Assembly (NCBI GenBank): GCA_963844855.1
Contig: CAWJQP010000065.1
Span: 1 to 64,000 of the forward strand
DNA: 64,000 nt
Direction of reading: 5' to 3'
From: DASQDN01 sp963844855
GTDB taxonomy: Bacteria > Acidobacteriota > Terriglobia > Bryobacterales > Bryobacteraceae
The position numbers and the translations under genes were made by a program. A model generated the notes under the pieces. The model was given only the letters and a program-made list of their open reading frames with translations, was not told the DNA's origin and searched no databases. Positions 17,810 to 26,817 of this stretch are shown piece after piece (position 1 is the first letter of the stretch; each line of letters starts with the position of its first letter).

Positions 17810-20380
17810 CCAGTGATGGCATCGACGAGGGGCGTCCAGGCTTACATTCCAGGAAGCTCTCTGGATGCGAGGGATCGTCTAAAACAACGACGGGGTCTTT
17901 GTGTCGGATTGACTTGCTCTCGCGGTCACGCAGACGCTGAACAAGGCACTTTTCTTCCGCTTCGGCTGATCCAAGAAAATCCGCCAGCTTCCGCGCTGTC
18001 AGCGTGAATCGCTCCTGAGAGTGCAGTTGGCGTCGTCGCCGCACTTCCTTCGATGCCAACATTACTTCCTTCTCCGAACGGTCTTTCAGCACTATATGGT
18101 GCTCGGAACAGCACTCTATCCACAGGTTTTTCACGAAGGCAAAGGCTATACCGATATCGAAGGGATCGTACCGGACAGCGACGTCCTGACTCTCAACGGT
18201 GGGATCGCGGAATGCCTCGGCCCAGTAGTAAATGTGATTGATAATGACCCCGCGCCCCGGTGACACCTTTGCAGTGCCTCGAGGAGTTGTTGGAAGGGTA
18301 GCCATCAAGAAAGCTTGATCGTACGCAATCACTCTATTTGCGCGGAGGCCCGCGCTTTCAGCACCTGCGAGATATGCATCTCTTGGGCTCTGTCCAAGCG
18401 CGGGATGCCAATCGTGTCGTAGATCTCGAACAGGAATATAGAAAAGGTAATGGTAAAGGCAACCAAGAGTCCAGGCCGCCTGTCCGACTGGTGCGTTGCC
18501 TTCGTCACCTGACGCACGTTGCGAGTGATCTGCGTGTTGCCGCGCAGATTGTGAATAAATTGCGTGTTGGTGGTGCCGAATAGGCGTTCACAAACGGAGC
18601 CGAAGCGGGCCTTTGCCGGTGGTCTCGTCTTCTTGATGAACTTCGTATCGGGCCAGGAGAGTTTCGAAATAGGTGCTGTGGAACTCCGCGACCGCCGTCG
18701 AGTAACGACGAATCTGGGGCAGGCGTCTATGCGTCCTCGACACATTCCCGCAGGATCATCATGCAGGATCGGTAACTCGGAGCGTCGAATGTCAGATAAA
18801 GTGAAAGGCAGCGGCGCGAAAAGGCATCTGTGAGAATCGTCATCCATGGTCGCCCGAGTGGGCGGCCCGTGCTGAGAGCAGACGACCTCAACGTCCAACT
18901 CAGTATGGTCGATGTGGCCAATCTCGAAAGGGCGGTCTCCATGGCGCGGCGTGGTGGGCTGCAACTCGAAATAGAAATATCGGCGTTGAGCATAGGCTGC
19001 GCGCCGGCCCTGCCGCTTGAGTGTTTGCTCGAACGCTCGGGCGTTCCCGGACCGCAAGGCAGAAGGTCACGTAGCTCGGCGCGACAATGCTCCGCGCTCC
19101 TCACAAGTCCGTTTCAGCGCCGCCCATGAGGCTGCCCGCGTCTTCTGCTTGAGATTCTCATAGTCGTGTCTCGACGAACTCGGAAAGCAGTTTTCGCGAT
19201 GCCTCCGGCAGTCGGACGATTGCGGTTGCCCCGACCGCTCGTTTTCGGTAGCAAGCCGACATATCCGTTGCCATACTTGTCCCTGGCAAGGCGATACTGG
19301 GCCAGCCACAGAACGAAGCGTCCGTGCCGCGAATTGCTGCATGGGGCGACTTCGCTCCTGCCAGGTGATGTTGGACGAAATCGAAACGCTCGATTCGCAA
19401 TCGATTCAAGTCCTGCTCGCTGGCCGCTCTCAGAAGCAAGAAGGCCTCGCTGTGCACCTTGGCCGATGGTCAGGCTGGGAAACGATTGGACCGCTTGTCC
19501 TCGACGCTTTCGCTGCAAGTCAGCGGCGGGCGCGCTGGTACGCAGTGGCGGTTTCCGGATTGGGAAATACGTGAACCCGCTCTGGCTCAACGACCGCTGC
19601 GGCGCTGAGGTCCACGTAGATGTCGCCGGTACGCGATCAATAGAAAGATGTCGTCACGGTTTCGGAGCACTGTTTCTGCCCTTTGCAAGCAGATCGCTTA
19701 GAAGGATTCCCGGCTTCGCTTCCGAATCGCAGCTTTGACCGTCCGGGTTGACAAATCCGGCCGCACTCGTGGGATCGAATCGCAGATAGTCTTCCAGGAA
19801 CTGGAGGTTTCTTTGGAGAATCCAGTTGATCTCCGCTGGATGACCCAGACGCGATAGTCCAAGCTCAGACGCGGAGGCGTGTACCTGACCGGGCGGGCAG
19901 CGCCAGTTGCGTTCGCTATCCGGTAGATAGCGGTTTGGACTTTTGATAGCCAGCTTCTCAAGATCCTCTGAGGTTTTGCATTCCACCCACTCTGCCGAGT
20001 CTTGGCGGAGGACGAAGTAATCCGGCGTATGCATGACCGAAAGACGTCTGCCGTTAGCGGCGTTAGTAGGACGAGCGGAATAGAGGGCGGCTGATCGTAA
20101 TACTCCAACACGTCTCGATCGTGCTCCAGTCTCGTAGACGAACGGCAAGCTCAACGCGGTGACTTTCGAACTGGATGGTGAGCGCCCATCTTGCGGCTAG
20201 GATAAAGACCAGAAACGTTGTTCGTGGCCGCCCCCAACACGGCGAGTAGGGATTGCGAGACCGCACCTCAGATATGGCCGCCTGCGTCTTCTCGGTCAAG
20301 GCGAGGTGCTTACACCAGATCGAAGAAAATCGGCTTCGTTTAGCATCTTGCCACCTCGGGGCCAGGGTTAAGCGTCGCAT
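17769..20380 (-). CDS. TnsA-TnsB fusion transposase, multiple frameshifts
   Basis: About 870 residues when frames are joined, start MRRLTLAPRWQDAKRSRF. The N-terminal third is TnsA-like: VMHTPDYFVLRQDSAEWVECKT keeps the D...ExK metal site of the endonuclease, followed by EINWILQRNLQFLEDYLR. The rest is a TnsB/Mu-type DDE transposase: IGHIDHTELDVEVV (Asp), DGGREFHS-like second Asp, KARFGSVCERLFGTTN (Glu), and the Mu-type C-terminal barrel (RYDPFDIGIAFAFV). Cut-and-paste by TnsA plus TnsB is expected. At least five frame changes, so activity of the gene as written is doubtful. Confidence 0.75.
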
Positions 20381-20727
20381 GACCTTTCTACTTGCGGTTT
20401 TGCAATATGCCGTTCATTCTTCAGCGCCAACGTGTACCTTCGACCGGCTTCGGTCATGAGTTTCTGGAAATCGCGACCGTTGCGGCATGGCCCGCTCCAC
20501 TTCCTCGGCCAGTTCATCTGGCACATATATGGAAAATCGGCCATCTTCCGTTGCGACCATACAGCGCGTAGCTGGAATGCCCTTGGCCGGATTCGACAAA
20601 GCTGGCAATGCTTTCGGATGCAAGGACTCTTCCGGAACGACAACGATCCGATGGCTACAGGCCAGAGATCCCGAACTGCTCCCTGAAACCAGAGTCTGAC
20701 CTGATCCGGAGTTTCTGTTCGAGTCAT
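20368..20727 (-). CDS. DUF6788 family protein heading the Tn7-like operon, frameshifted
   Basis: About 120 residues starting MTRTETPDQVRLW. Core: GSLSFRKSPCIRKHCQLC (paired Cys motif), then in a shifted frame FSIYVPDELAEEVERA, and again in the first frame GRDFQKLMTEAGRRYTLALK. Two frame changes. It overlaps the TnsAB start by 13 bases and therefore belongs to the operon. The same family sits in the ISNCY element at 5869-6282. Confidence 0.6.
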   Translation of the reverse strand: MTRTETPDQVRLWFQGAVRDLWPVAIGSLSFRKSPCIRKHCQLCRIRPRAFQLRAVWSQRKMADFPYMCQMNWPRKWSGPCRNGRDFQKLMTEAGRRYTLALKNERHIAKPQVERSCDA

Positions 20728-20738
20728 TGTATAGGTGC

Positions 20739-20767
20739 AATCTAACACATATACACATTTGATACAA
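20739..20767 (-). promoter_or_regulatory. Candidate promoter of the Tn7-like operon
   Basis: On the minus strand TTGTAT (20767-20762), a 17-base spacer and TAGATT (20744-20739) lie in a locally AT-rich stretch immediately before the ATG at 20727. No ribosome site is visible, so the transcript would be nearly leaderless. The segment is within the tail of the upstream helicase frame. Confidence 0.35.
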
Positions 20768-23280
20768 GGCGAAACAACAGCCAATAAACGTGACGCAAAG
20801 AACGGTTCGACGTTACAGGTGGGCCGCCGCTGGAGTGTGAGAGTGGAAAGGTCTCCTGCTCGATCACATAACCAATCGCGGCGTAGCCCTTCAGCCTGCG
20901 CTCGTACATCCTGGCTAGCATCAGAACGTAGTTGTCCACATAATCGTAGACCTGCACAAATCGCTTGTTGTCGTGGAGACGATGCAACCGGCCCACATAC
21001 TGTTGCAGCGTGCCCTTCCAGGAGATCGGCATGGCTAGGAATAGCGTGTCCAGACGCGCGTCGTCAAACCCTTCTCCGATGTAGCTTCCCGTCGCCAGAA
21101 TCACCCGCGATTCGTTTTCCGGCACTGCCGCCAGGGCTGCCGCTGTTTCCCGACGCTGCTTTTTCCCCATACCGCCCTTCAAGACGAAGACGTGCTTGGC
21201 AACACCTGCAAGCTTGGCGGCGAAATACTGGAGATGCTCTGTCCGGCCGGTCAGAAGCAGCGGGCAACGTCCCAGATTCTATGGCGCGCACGATGTCGTT
21301 GGCGATCATCTCGTTACGCGGGACATCATTCGACGAGCGCGGCGTAGATGTCCTGAATCGTGACCTCGGTGAGGTCCGGCGCCATCCGGAACTCCGTGTG
21401 GCGGGGAGTCACCTTGTGTTCGAAGGGCGTCGTTTCGGTCATTGTCCGGGCGCTCATGCTGAACCGCACGGGGCCACACTGCATGTAAATAATCGGATGG
21501 TGCCCGTCTTTCCGAGTCGGCGTGGCGGTCAAACCGACAACATACTTGGCCTTCACCTGCCTCATCACCTGTTCGAACGTGAAAGCGGATAAGTGGTGGC
21601 ATTCATCGACGATCACCTGGCCGTACTCAGCCACGAAGTCCTTCACCTCGTCTTTTCGATACAGGCTTTGGATTACGGCGACGTCCACGCAACCCGTCCG
21701 GTCCATTTTGCCACCGCCGATATGCCCGATCGATTTGGCGGGCAGATCCAAGAACATCCCAAGCCGCTCCTGCCACTGGTCGAGCAACTGCTGCCGGTGA
21801 ACGACGACCAGAGTGTTGACCTTGCGTTTCGCGATCAGCCACGCCGCAACCGCGGTTTTCCCGAACGCCGTCGGAGCGCAAAGGATACCTTCGTCATGGG
21901 CGGTGATCTTCGCGACGGCCTCCTCCTGGAACGGACGAAGCTGACCCTGGAACTCCGCTTCAATCGCCGTGCCGGCGTACCGTTCGTCCCGAACTTCGGG
22001 CCGGATCTTGTGCGCTTCGAGAAGAGCCAAGGTCTCCGTCAGACATCCACGAGGCACAGCGATATGCTGGATAAATTCCTGGCCGCATGCGATCACACGC
22101 GGCTTGTCGTAGGTGGAGAGCCGCATGGCCTGGGCCTTATAGAACTCCGGGTTCTGAAAGGCGGCCAGCCGGAGTAGCCGATTGAGCATAGCTGGCGGCA
22201 GATCCTTACTTTTCTACGTAAACAAGATTCGCGCGAACGATCTGAACGGTCTTTGGCAACGGTCCTTCGATCGGTCGCTCCTTTCGTTTGCGGGAAGGTG
22301 GCAAAGTCCACGGGTCTTGCGCATCCTCATCATCGGCGAAGCTCATCCGGACGCCGATGAGGTCGCCTTTGCGCTGAGCTTCAGCGACGATCTCCTCAGC
22401 GGCGTCGGCCGGCATTCGCCGGATCGTCGAAAGGAACTGCCATTGGTCTGGATAAGGGCGAAAGTCGGAGTCAATGAATACAGTGTTGTCCTGCTTGCGC
22501 GGCGCCCGCTGTAACGGGAGTGCAATCAGGTTTCCGAAGCCCTCCCTTGGGCATCGTGTCCTGGTTGGGGAAAAAGCGATCGTAGGAATCAAGGCCGACC
22601 TGATGCCTGCGCTCCATGGTTCGCGTAAGCAGCACGCATCCCAGTTTGCGCGCGGTGATCGCCGGAGTCGCACGGTCAAAGAAGATCCAAATGTGGCCGC
22701 CTTTCCCGGAACGAGAACGCTCCAAGGCGGCGGGCACGTTCAACTCCTGGCAGGTCTCCAGGAAAGCCAGGGAGTCATACTCCCACGTCGTCTTGTCGAA
22801 GTCCGCCGCGAGAAACCAGCACGTTTCGTCTGGCAGTAGAGGGTACACGCCAACGGTTTCCTTACCCAGGAGGTGGTCCTCGATGACGGCGTCGGTCAGC
22901 GGGAGGAACTTCCGTGTCTTCTGGTCGACTTTCTTGCGATCCTCCGGGCGGCTTTTGTTGATGGCCTTCCAGTCCTTTACGACCGCCGGCATATATCCGT
23001 GCCGGCCATCAGCATTCTCCCATCGCCGTGCGTAGACATCTTCTCTCCCGCGGAACAGGCTCCGAAATAGCGCGATCCTCTGTCTGGCCCGCTCCTCCTT
23101 ATCGACGGGTGGCGCCGGCTCGACGGTTTTGGTTGGCGGTGGATTCTCTGGCGAAAGTTGCGGAATCGGAATGCTGTGAACCGCCAGAAGCCGCCGCAGG
23201 CGAGCATTCTCCTCCCGGAGACGAACATTTTCCTGCTCAGGAGGTTCGAATGGAAGAGAGTCTGAACCGTTCTCGGTCAT
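20742..23280 (-). CDS. TOTE-type archaeo-eukaryotic primase fused to SF2 helicase, frameshifted
   Basis: About 840 residues from MTENGSDSLPFEPPE. A short coiled coil (REENARLRRLL) is followed by the primase domain: VGVYPLLPDETCWFLAADFDKTTW with the DxD metal site, ALERSRSGKGGHIWIFF and YDRFFPNQDT. After a shift near 22535 comes GFGNLIALPLQRAPR, then an SF2 helicase with CAPTAFGKTAVAAW (Walker A), VIVDECHHLSAF (DECH), VVGLTATPTRKDGH and QQYVGRLHRLH. This architecture is the core of TOTE conflict systems. At least three one-base shifts. The last about 30 codons before 20742 are not conserved-looking. Confidence 0.85.
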
Positions 23281-23326
23281 ACCGCGTTCACCGCTCCGTG
23301 AGTGAGACGGGCTTGCGCTCAGCCGT

Positions 23327-23659
23327 TTAACATGGTAAGTACAGAAACCCACCTGTGGCTACCGACGGCGCCTTTCTCCTCCGAGTCAGAGCTTGGTGCA
23401 GCAGCATTTTGAGGTACGTCTGGTACCGCAACCCCTTTTCGGCGGCGAAGGTTCTGGCTCGCGTGAGGTCATCTTCCGCCAGCCGGATTGTGATCGTTGG
23501 CGACGCTCCGGCCCGGCTGGCCCGCTCGCTGGCAACTCGCGCCACGGTTCCCTTGCCGAGTGCCTGCGGCTGGCGCTCGAAGCGGTCTGCGAAAGATCTG
23601 ATTTCGCCCACCATCGGCCTCTTGTGCCTCAGTCTTGAAGGGTGGCTGTTCTTGGCCAT
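23327..23659 (-). CDS. Ribbon-helix-helix antitoxin (BrnA/CopG-like)
   Basis: A protein of 110 residues; the C-terminal part ITIRLAEDDLTRARTFAAEKGLRYQTYLKMLLHQAL is a ribbon-helix-helix DNA-binding domain of the antitoxin type. It starts 6 bases after the BrnT-like gene ends, with an AGAGGTGA ribosome site. Such antitoxins bind the toxin and repress their own operon; a matching palindrome lies upstream at 23935-23957. Confidence 0.75.
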   Translation of the reverse strand: MAKNSHPSRLRHKRPMVGEIRSFADRFERQPQALGKGTVARVASERASRAGASPTITIRLAEDDLTRARTFAAEKGLRYQTYLKMLLHQALTRRRKAPSVATGGFLYLPC

Positions 23660-23665
23660 AGTGAA

Positions 23666-23920
23666 TCACCTCTCTCGCCTGGTAGTAAAACTGAATGAGC
23701 CGTTGATGGTCGAACGCCGTACAACGCGTACCGGTCTCGCGCCAGGTGGCACCACGAGAAGAACGCGGCTGCATGTCGCGCCGAGGCGGATCGCGCCCTC
23801 GCCTCGACGATCTCATCCAAGGTCTACGGATCATGAGGATGACTGCCCGCCTCGTCCGGAAGGACGCTGTGACGAGCCACATGGCCAACATCGCTGCCCA
23901 ATCAAACTCAATCTCGGGCC
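23666..23920 (-). CDS. BrnT-like toxin, frameshifted
   Basis: Joining frames gives IEFDWAA-NVGHVARHSVLPDEA, then LDEIVE-GEGAIRLGATCSRVLLVV and AFDHQRLIQFYYQARE. This follows the BrnT ribonuclease-toxin pattern (EFDW, HxVARHGV, DEIVEGE, VLVVV, AYE/AYD tail). At least three frame changes, and the start codon is not resolved. Order toxin then antitoxin is that of brnTA operons. Confidence 0.5.
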
Positions 23921-23934
23921 ATCATGCTCTCTCT

Positions 23935-23957
23935 AGTGTACCTGTTGTAGGTACACT
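23935..23957. promoter_or_regulatory. Perfect palindrome, candidate operator of the toxin-antitoxin pair
   Basis: AGTGTACCT, a 5-base spacer (GTTGT) and AGGTACACT form a perfect 9-bp inverted repeat just upstream of the BrnT-like gene. Its position fits autoregulation by the ribbon-helix-helix antitoxin. Confidence 0.55.
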
Positions 23958-24136
23958 GAAACGCGCATACTCAAATCAAGTGCGGGCATCGCGAAGAGTT
24001 GATCTTCTCTACACAGCGTTGCTCTTGAGATCTCGGGCTCCGAATGCTGCAGCCGCATATGTCCGCGGTAGGAGCACTCCAAAGACAGCGCGCAGGTGCT
24101 CATGGGAAATCTGTGGGACTGATCACGTGGTAAAGG

Positions 24137-24262
24137 GGCAGTAGGAGTAGGAGGAGCTGTGTAGGGGAGAGGTGGAAGATTATGATTTAGGGTTAAGGGA
24201 AAGGGGTGGGGAAATAAAATGAGGAAGATTAGGGATAGTAGAGAAGGAAGGATAGAAAAACA
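24137..24262. other. Polypurine tract with potential G-quadruplex
   Basis: About 125 bases of the plus strand are almost entirely A, G and T with few C, unlike the surrounding high-GC DNA. Four G-runs at 24190-24192, 24197-24199, 24203-24206 and 24208-24211 have loops of 4, 3 and 1 bases, a canonical quadruplex pattern. The tract overlaps the 3' end of the next minus-strand gene. Confidence 0.55.
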
Positions 24263-24557
24263 ACGCAGCGCCGGACTGGTTCGCGAAGAACATCTGGTGG
24301 AAGTGGGCGATCTGCTCGCGAAGTTCTGCTTCAGCCGGGATCATTTCGGGATTCTTCTCCAGGAGAGTGCGCAACGACCTGTCCAGCAGGCTGCGGCGAT
24401 CGCCGGCTGCAATGAGCCCGTGACAGATCCTGCACGCGGCCCAGTCACCAACGCTCTCTCCGACAATGCCTGCGACCGCGTAGGCGAGGAAGTTGTGGGC
24501 CGGGTAGCGCCAGGTCACGCCCGGTTCTGAGCAGAAGTCACAAATGTGGTTGGACAT
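24180..24557 (-). CDS. Hypothetical zinc-ribbon-like protein
   Basis: A protein of 125 residues starting MSNHICDFCSEPGVTWRYPA (AAGGAG ribosome site). CDFC near the start and WAACRICHG further on form two CxxC pairs, suggesting one zinc site. A helical C-terminal part follows (LLDRSLRTLLEKNPEMIPAE). The last about 25 residues (FFYPSFSTIPNLPHF) come from the odd polypurine tract and may not belong to the native protein. No function recognised. Divergent from the reductase gene at 24664. Confidence 0.6.
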   Translation of the reverse strand: MSNHICDFCSEPGVTWRYPAHNFLAYAVAGIVGESVGDWAACRICHGLIAAGDRRSLLDRSLRTLLEKNPEMIPAEAELREQIAHFHQMFFANQSGAALFFYPSFSTIPNLPHFISPPLSLNPKS

Positions 24558-24663
24558 ACCAGTGCTCCTTTGGTTGGAGAGTTCTATGAAGACACCACGG
24601 GCATCGGCCACGGGTGGACACGCACGTTGGGTTCGTCCTAGATTCAAACAAGGAGAGTGACCG

Positions 24664-25335
24664 ATGCGGAAGATTATCGTCGGCGCCCAGGTTTCCATCG
24701 ATGGCGTCATGCAGGCGCCCGGCGGGCCGTGGGAGGATCCGACCAAGGGCTTCAAGTTCGGCGGCTGGGTGATGCCCTATTTCGATCGAGAGTTCGGCGA
24801 AGAGCTCGACCGCGTCTTCAAGGAGAAATTCGATCTCCTGCTCGGCCGCAAGACCTACGAGATTTTCGCGGCGTATTGGCCGTACTACGACGAAGACGCT
24901 CCCCATGGCGGCATCGCCAAGCTGTTCAAGAACATCAAGAAGTACGCGGTTTCGCGCTCAGGCGAGGTCGATACGAGCTGGGCGGGCTCAGTGCTCCTGC
25001 GCGACATCGCCGACGTGAAGCGCCTGCGAGAGGAAGACGGCCCGAACCTCGTCACCCAGGGCAGTACCGAACTCGTCCACGCGCTGCTCGCCAATGACCT
25101 CGTCGACGCCATAAGCATCTTCACGGTGCCGGTCGTGCTTGGCGGCGGCAAAAAGCTGTTCGCCGACGGCTCGGCGCCGCATTCGTTCAAGCTGACCAGT
25201 TCCCGCGTCTCTCCAAACGGCCTGATCATCGGCCACTACGAGCGCGGCGGTGAGATCAAGATCGGCGACACCGCCCTCGATTCACCGAGCGATCGCGAGG
25301 TCGCCCGCCGGGAGCGGATGAAGCGCGAGAACTAA
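24664..25335 (+). CDS. Dihydrofolate reductase (RibD C-terminal) family protein
   Basis: An intact protein of 223 residues starting MRKIIVGAQVSIDGVMQAPGG after an AAGGAGAG site. The RibD-C/DHFR-like fold is shown by LLLGRKTYEIFAAYWP, NLVTQGSTELVHALLANDLVD and FTVPVVLGGGKKLF, which line the NADPH and substrate pocket. Probably an NADPH-dependent reductase of unknown substrate. It is a plus-strand gene in an otherwise minus-strand region, clean of frameshifts, and so likely a cargo gene. Convergent with the HD gene, whose frame overlaps its end. Confidence 0.85.
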   Translation: MRKIIVGAQVSIDGVMQAPGGPWEDPTKGFKFGGWVMPYFDREFGEELDRVFKEKFDLLLGRKTYEIFAAYWPYYDEDAPHGGIAKLFKNIKKYAVSRSGEVDTSWAGSVLLRDIADVKRLREEDGPNLVTQGSTELVHALLANDLVDAISIFTVPVVLGGGKKLFADGSAPHSFKLTSSRVSPNGLIIGHYERGGEIKIGDTALDSPSDREVARRERMKREN

Positions 25336-25947
25336 AAGTTTGCCGACGATTACGAAATTCGAGGCAGCGTGTGCTTTACCCGAATGGCTCGAGCGGGTCT
25401 CGACCTTCAGAAATTCCGCATGCTGCCTCTCGACCCAGCGCAATGTGTAGCTCTGAAGCCCACGTAACCATTCATGCGGCCTGCTCGAATTGATCAGGAT
25501 CAGTTCCTCTTCCGTGAAATTGCGGTCCCCGGCCTGCCGTTCCTTCGAGCGCTCCATATACTCGGCCAGTTCGCCGGTCCAGGTTGTCATCGGGATGTAC
25601 AGCCATGCCGGCGTCGTCGCAAACGCTAACTTATCCGCAAGGCAAAGGCGGCTGACCGGCAAACCCATCCGCTGCGCCCAATACCTGGAGTGGCGGTAAC
25701 ATTCGTCCGCCCACTCCGGCCCGAATAGCCAGCCCATAATGCGTGCACCGAGAATTACGTGCTCCTCGCCGTCAGGTCCGTCCATGTCCCCGCGCTGAAA
25801 ATACCCGATGTCGTGGAGAAAGCACGCACAGAGTACCCGAAGGTCCCAAGGAAACCCGAACAATCGACACCAAGCTCGGAAAACGAAGAAAGGATGGATC
25901 AGAAAACAGTGCGCTCCCCAGAGGAGGCTCTTTGTCCCTACTTTCAT
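25282..25947 (-). CDS. HD-domain-like protein
   Basis: About 221 residues. CACFLHDIGYF contains the HD pair, and HVILGARIMGWLFGPEWADECYRHSRYWAQR supplies the further His residues expected for a metal-dependent phosphohydrolase, with LCLADKLAFAT giving another conserved Asp. The substrate is unknown. The last 18 codons run into the convergent reductase gene, so the natural stop may be slightly earlier if a frameshift is present. Confidence 0.65.
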   Translation of the reverse strand: MKVGTKSLLWGAHCFLIHPFFVFRAWCRLFGFPWDLRVLCACFLHDIGYFQRGDMDGPDGEEHVILGARIMGWLFGPEWADECYRHSRYWAQRMGLPVSRLCLADKLAFATTPAWLYIPMTTWTGELAEYMERSKERQAGDRNFTEEELILINSSRPHEWLRGLQSYTLRWVERQHAEFLKVETRSSHSGKAHAASNFVIVGKLLVLALHPLPAGDLAIAR

Positions 25948-25960
25948 GTCAACTCCTGTA

Positions 25961-26170
25961 CTACTCGACCGCTGCTTCCACGGGATCTTCTTCGATCACG
26001 ACCTTCCTCCGCGGGCGAGCCTCGGCGACGGGCCGGAGCTTTCGATAAATCGGCCACAAGAGGATCGTGCCGGTTATGGCTCCGGTGAACGTGCCCAATT
26101 CATTCGTGCGGCCAGAGAACAACGCTGCCAGGAATAGAAACAGGCAAAGTTTTAGTCCGAACTCTCTCAC
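25961..26170 (-). CDS. Small membrane protein
   Basis: A protein of 69 residues with two hydrophobic segments, LCLFLFLAALF and TFTGAITGTILLWPIY, followed by a basic then acidic tail. No family recognised. Between the HD-like gene and a hypothetical gene in the same orientation. Confidence 0.5.
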   Translation of the reverse strand: MREFGLKLCLFLFLAALFSGRTNELGTFTGAITGTILLWPIYRKLRPVAEARPRRKVVIEEDPVEAAVE

Positions 26171-26195
26171 GTCAATCCTCCCTTCGACTGCGGCA

Positions 26196-26807
26196 TCACG
26201 AAGCGATCGAGATCACGTCCGATGACACCGATTCGTTCGCGCCCAGCTTGTCGATCAACCCGTGGCAATGCCGGCAGTTCACACACGATACGCCTGTGGT
26301 GACTGCCTTGACGGCGTCCCCAAACTCTTTTGGGATAGGCTTCACCTCGCCGCCCCGTGTAAAGAATTCAGGCGCCAGACCCTGCTTCAGCAGCTCCGGA
26401 GACAACTGCCCGTCGATACCTCGGAACACGATTGTGGATTCGACGGAGGGCCGTTTCCCTGCCACACTTCCAAGCCGATGCCGAGCTACCAGGAGTTGGT
26501 ACGTCTCCGCGATCCGAGCCATTTCGATGCTCATCAGCTCTGGACCGATGACCACGGCATGCACTCCGTTAGCGCCCACTCGATCCAGCTTCTGCAACCA
26601 AGCAAGACGACTACCGTCCGGCGAGAAGAACGACACATACCTGCCGATCTCCTTTGTGCTCCCTCCGCTTTCGACTCCCCGAAGAACCCACCGATCCGAT
26701 CGAGCTTGGCGTTCGACAGTCACCCAGGTCTGGCAATAGACGCCAGACGATTCGAGCCGCCGCATTACAGCTTTTGGCAAAGTCAGCCGAGCGATCTCTT
26801 TCGGCAT
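26196..26807 (-). CDS. Hypothetical element protein
   Basis: An intact protein of 203 residues starting MPKEIARLTLPKAVMRRL. A C-terminal CVNCRHCHGL is a haem- or metal-like CxxCxxCH pattern, probably metal binding here as there is no signal peptide. The middle (VHAVVIGPELMSIEMARIAETYQLLVARH) is alpha/beta. No family recognised. It follows the second primase gene by 10 bases and is likely in its operon. Confidence 0.6.
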   Translation of the reverse strand: MPKEIARLTLPKAVMRRLESSGVYCQTWVTVERQARSDRWVLRGVESGGSTKEIGRYVSFFSPDGSRLAWLQKLDRVGANGVHAVVIGPELMSIEMARIAETYQLLVARHRLGSVAGKRPSVESTIVFRGIDGQLSPELLKQGLAPEFFTRGGEVKPIPKEFGDAVKAVTTGVSCVNCRHCHGLIDKLGANESVSSDVISIAS

Positions 26808-26817
26808 CTCAATCTCC

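Larger units (their letters stand above)
14698..20767 (-). mobile_element. Tn7-like transposition module (DUF6788, TnsAB, TnsC, TniQ)
   Basis: Four overlapping minus-strand genes in the order small DUF6788 protein, TnsA-TnsB fusion, TnsC/TniB and TniQ. No separate cargo and no recognisable transposon ends were found next to the module, which sits directly between element core genes. No CRISPR array or Cas gene is in the window. Confidence 0.75.

Noticed and set aside
14698..20767. CRISPR-associated transposon
   Set aside because: The Tn7-like genes suggest it, but no Cas12k, Cascade gene or repeat array is present and TniQ carries its own HTH repeats.
24657..25097. Second plus-strand CDS of 146 codons
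   Set aside because: Arg/Ala/Pro-rich shadow of the RibD/DHFR-like gene in another frame.
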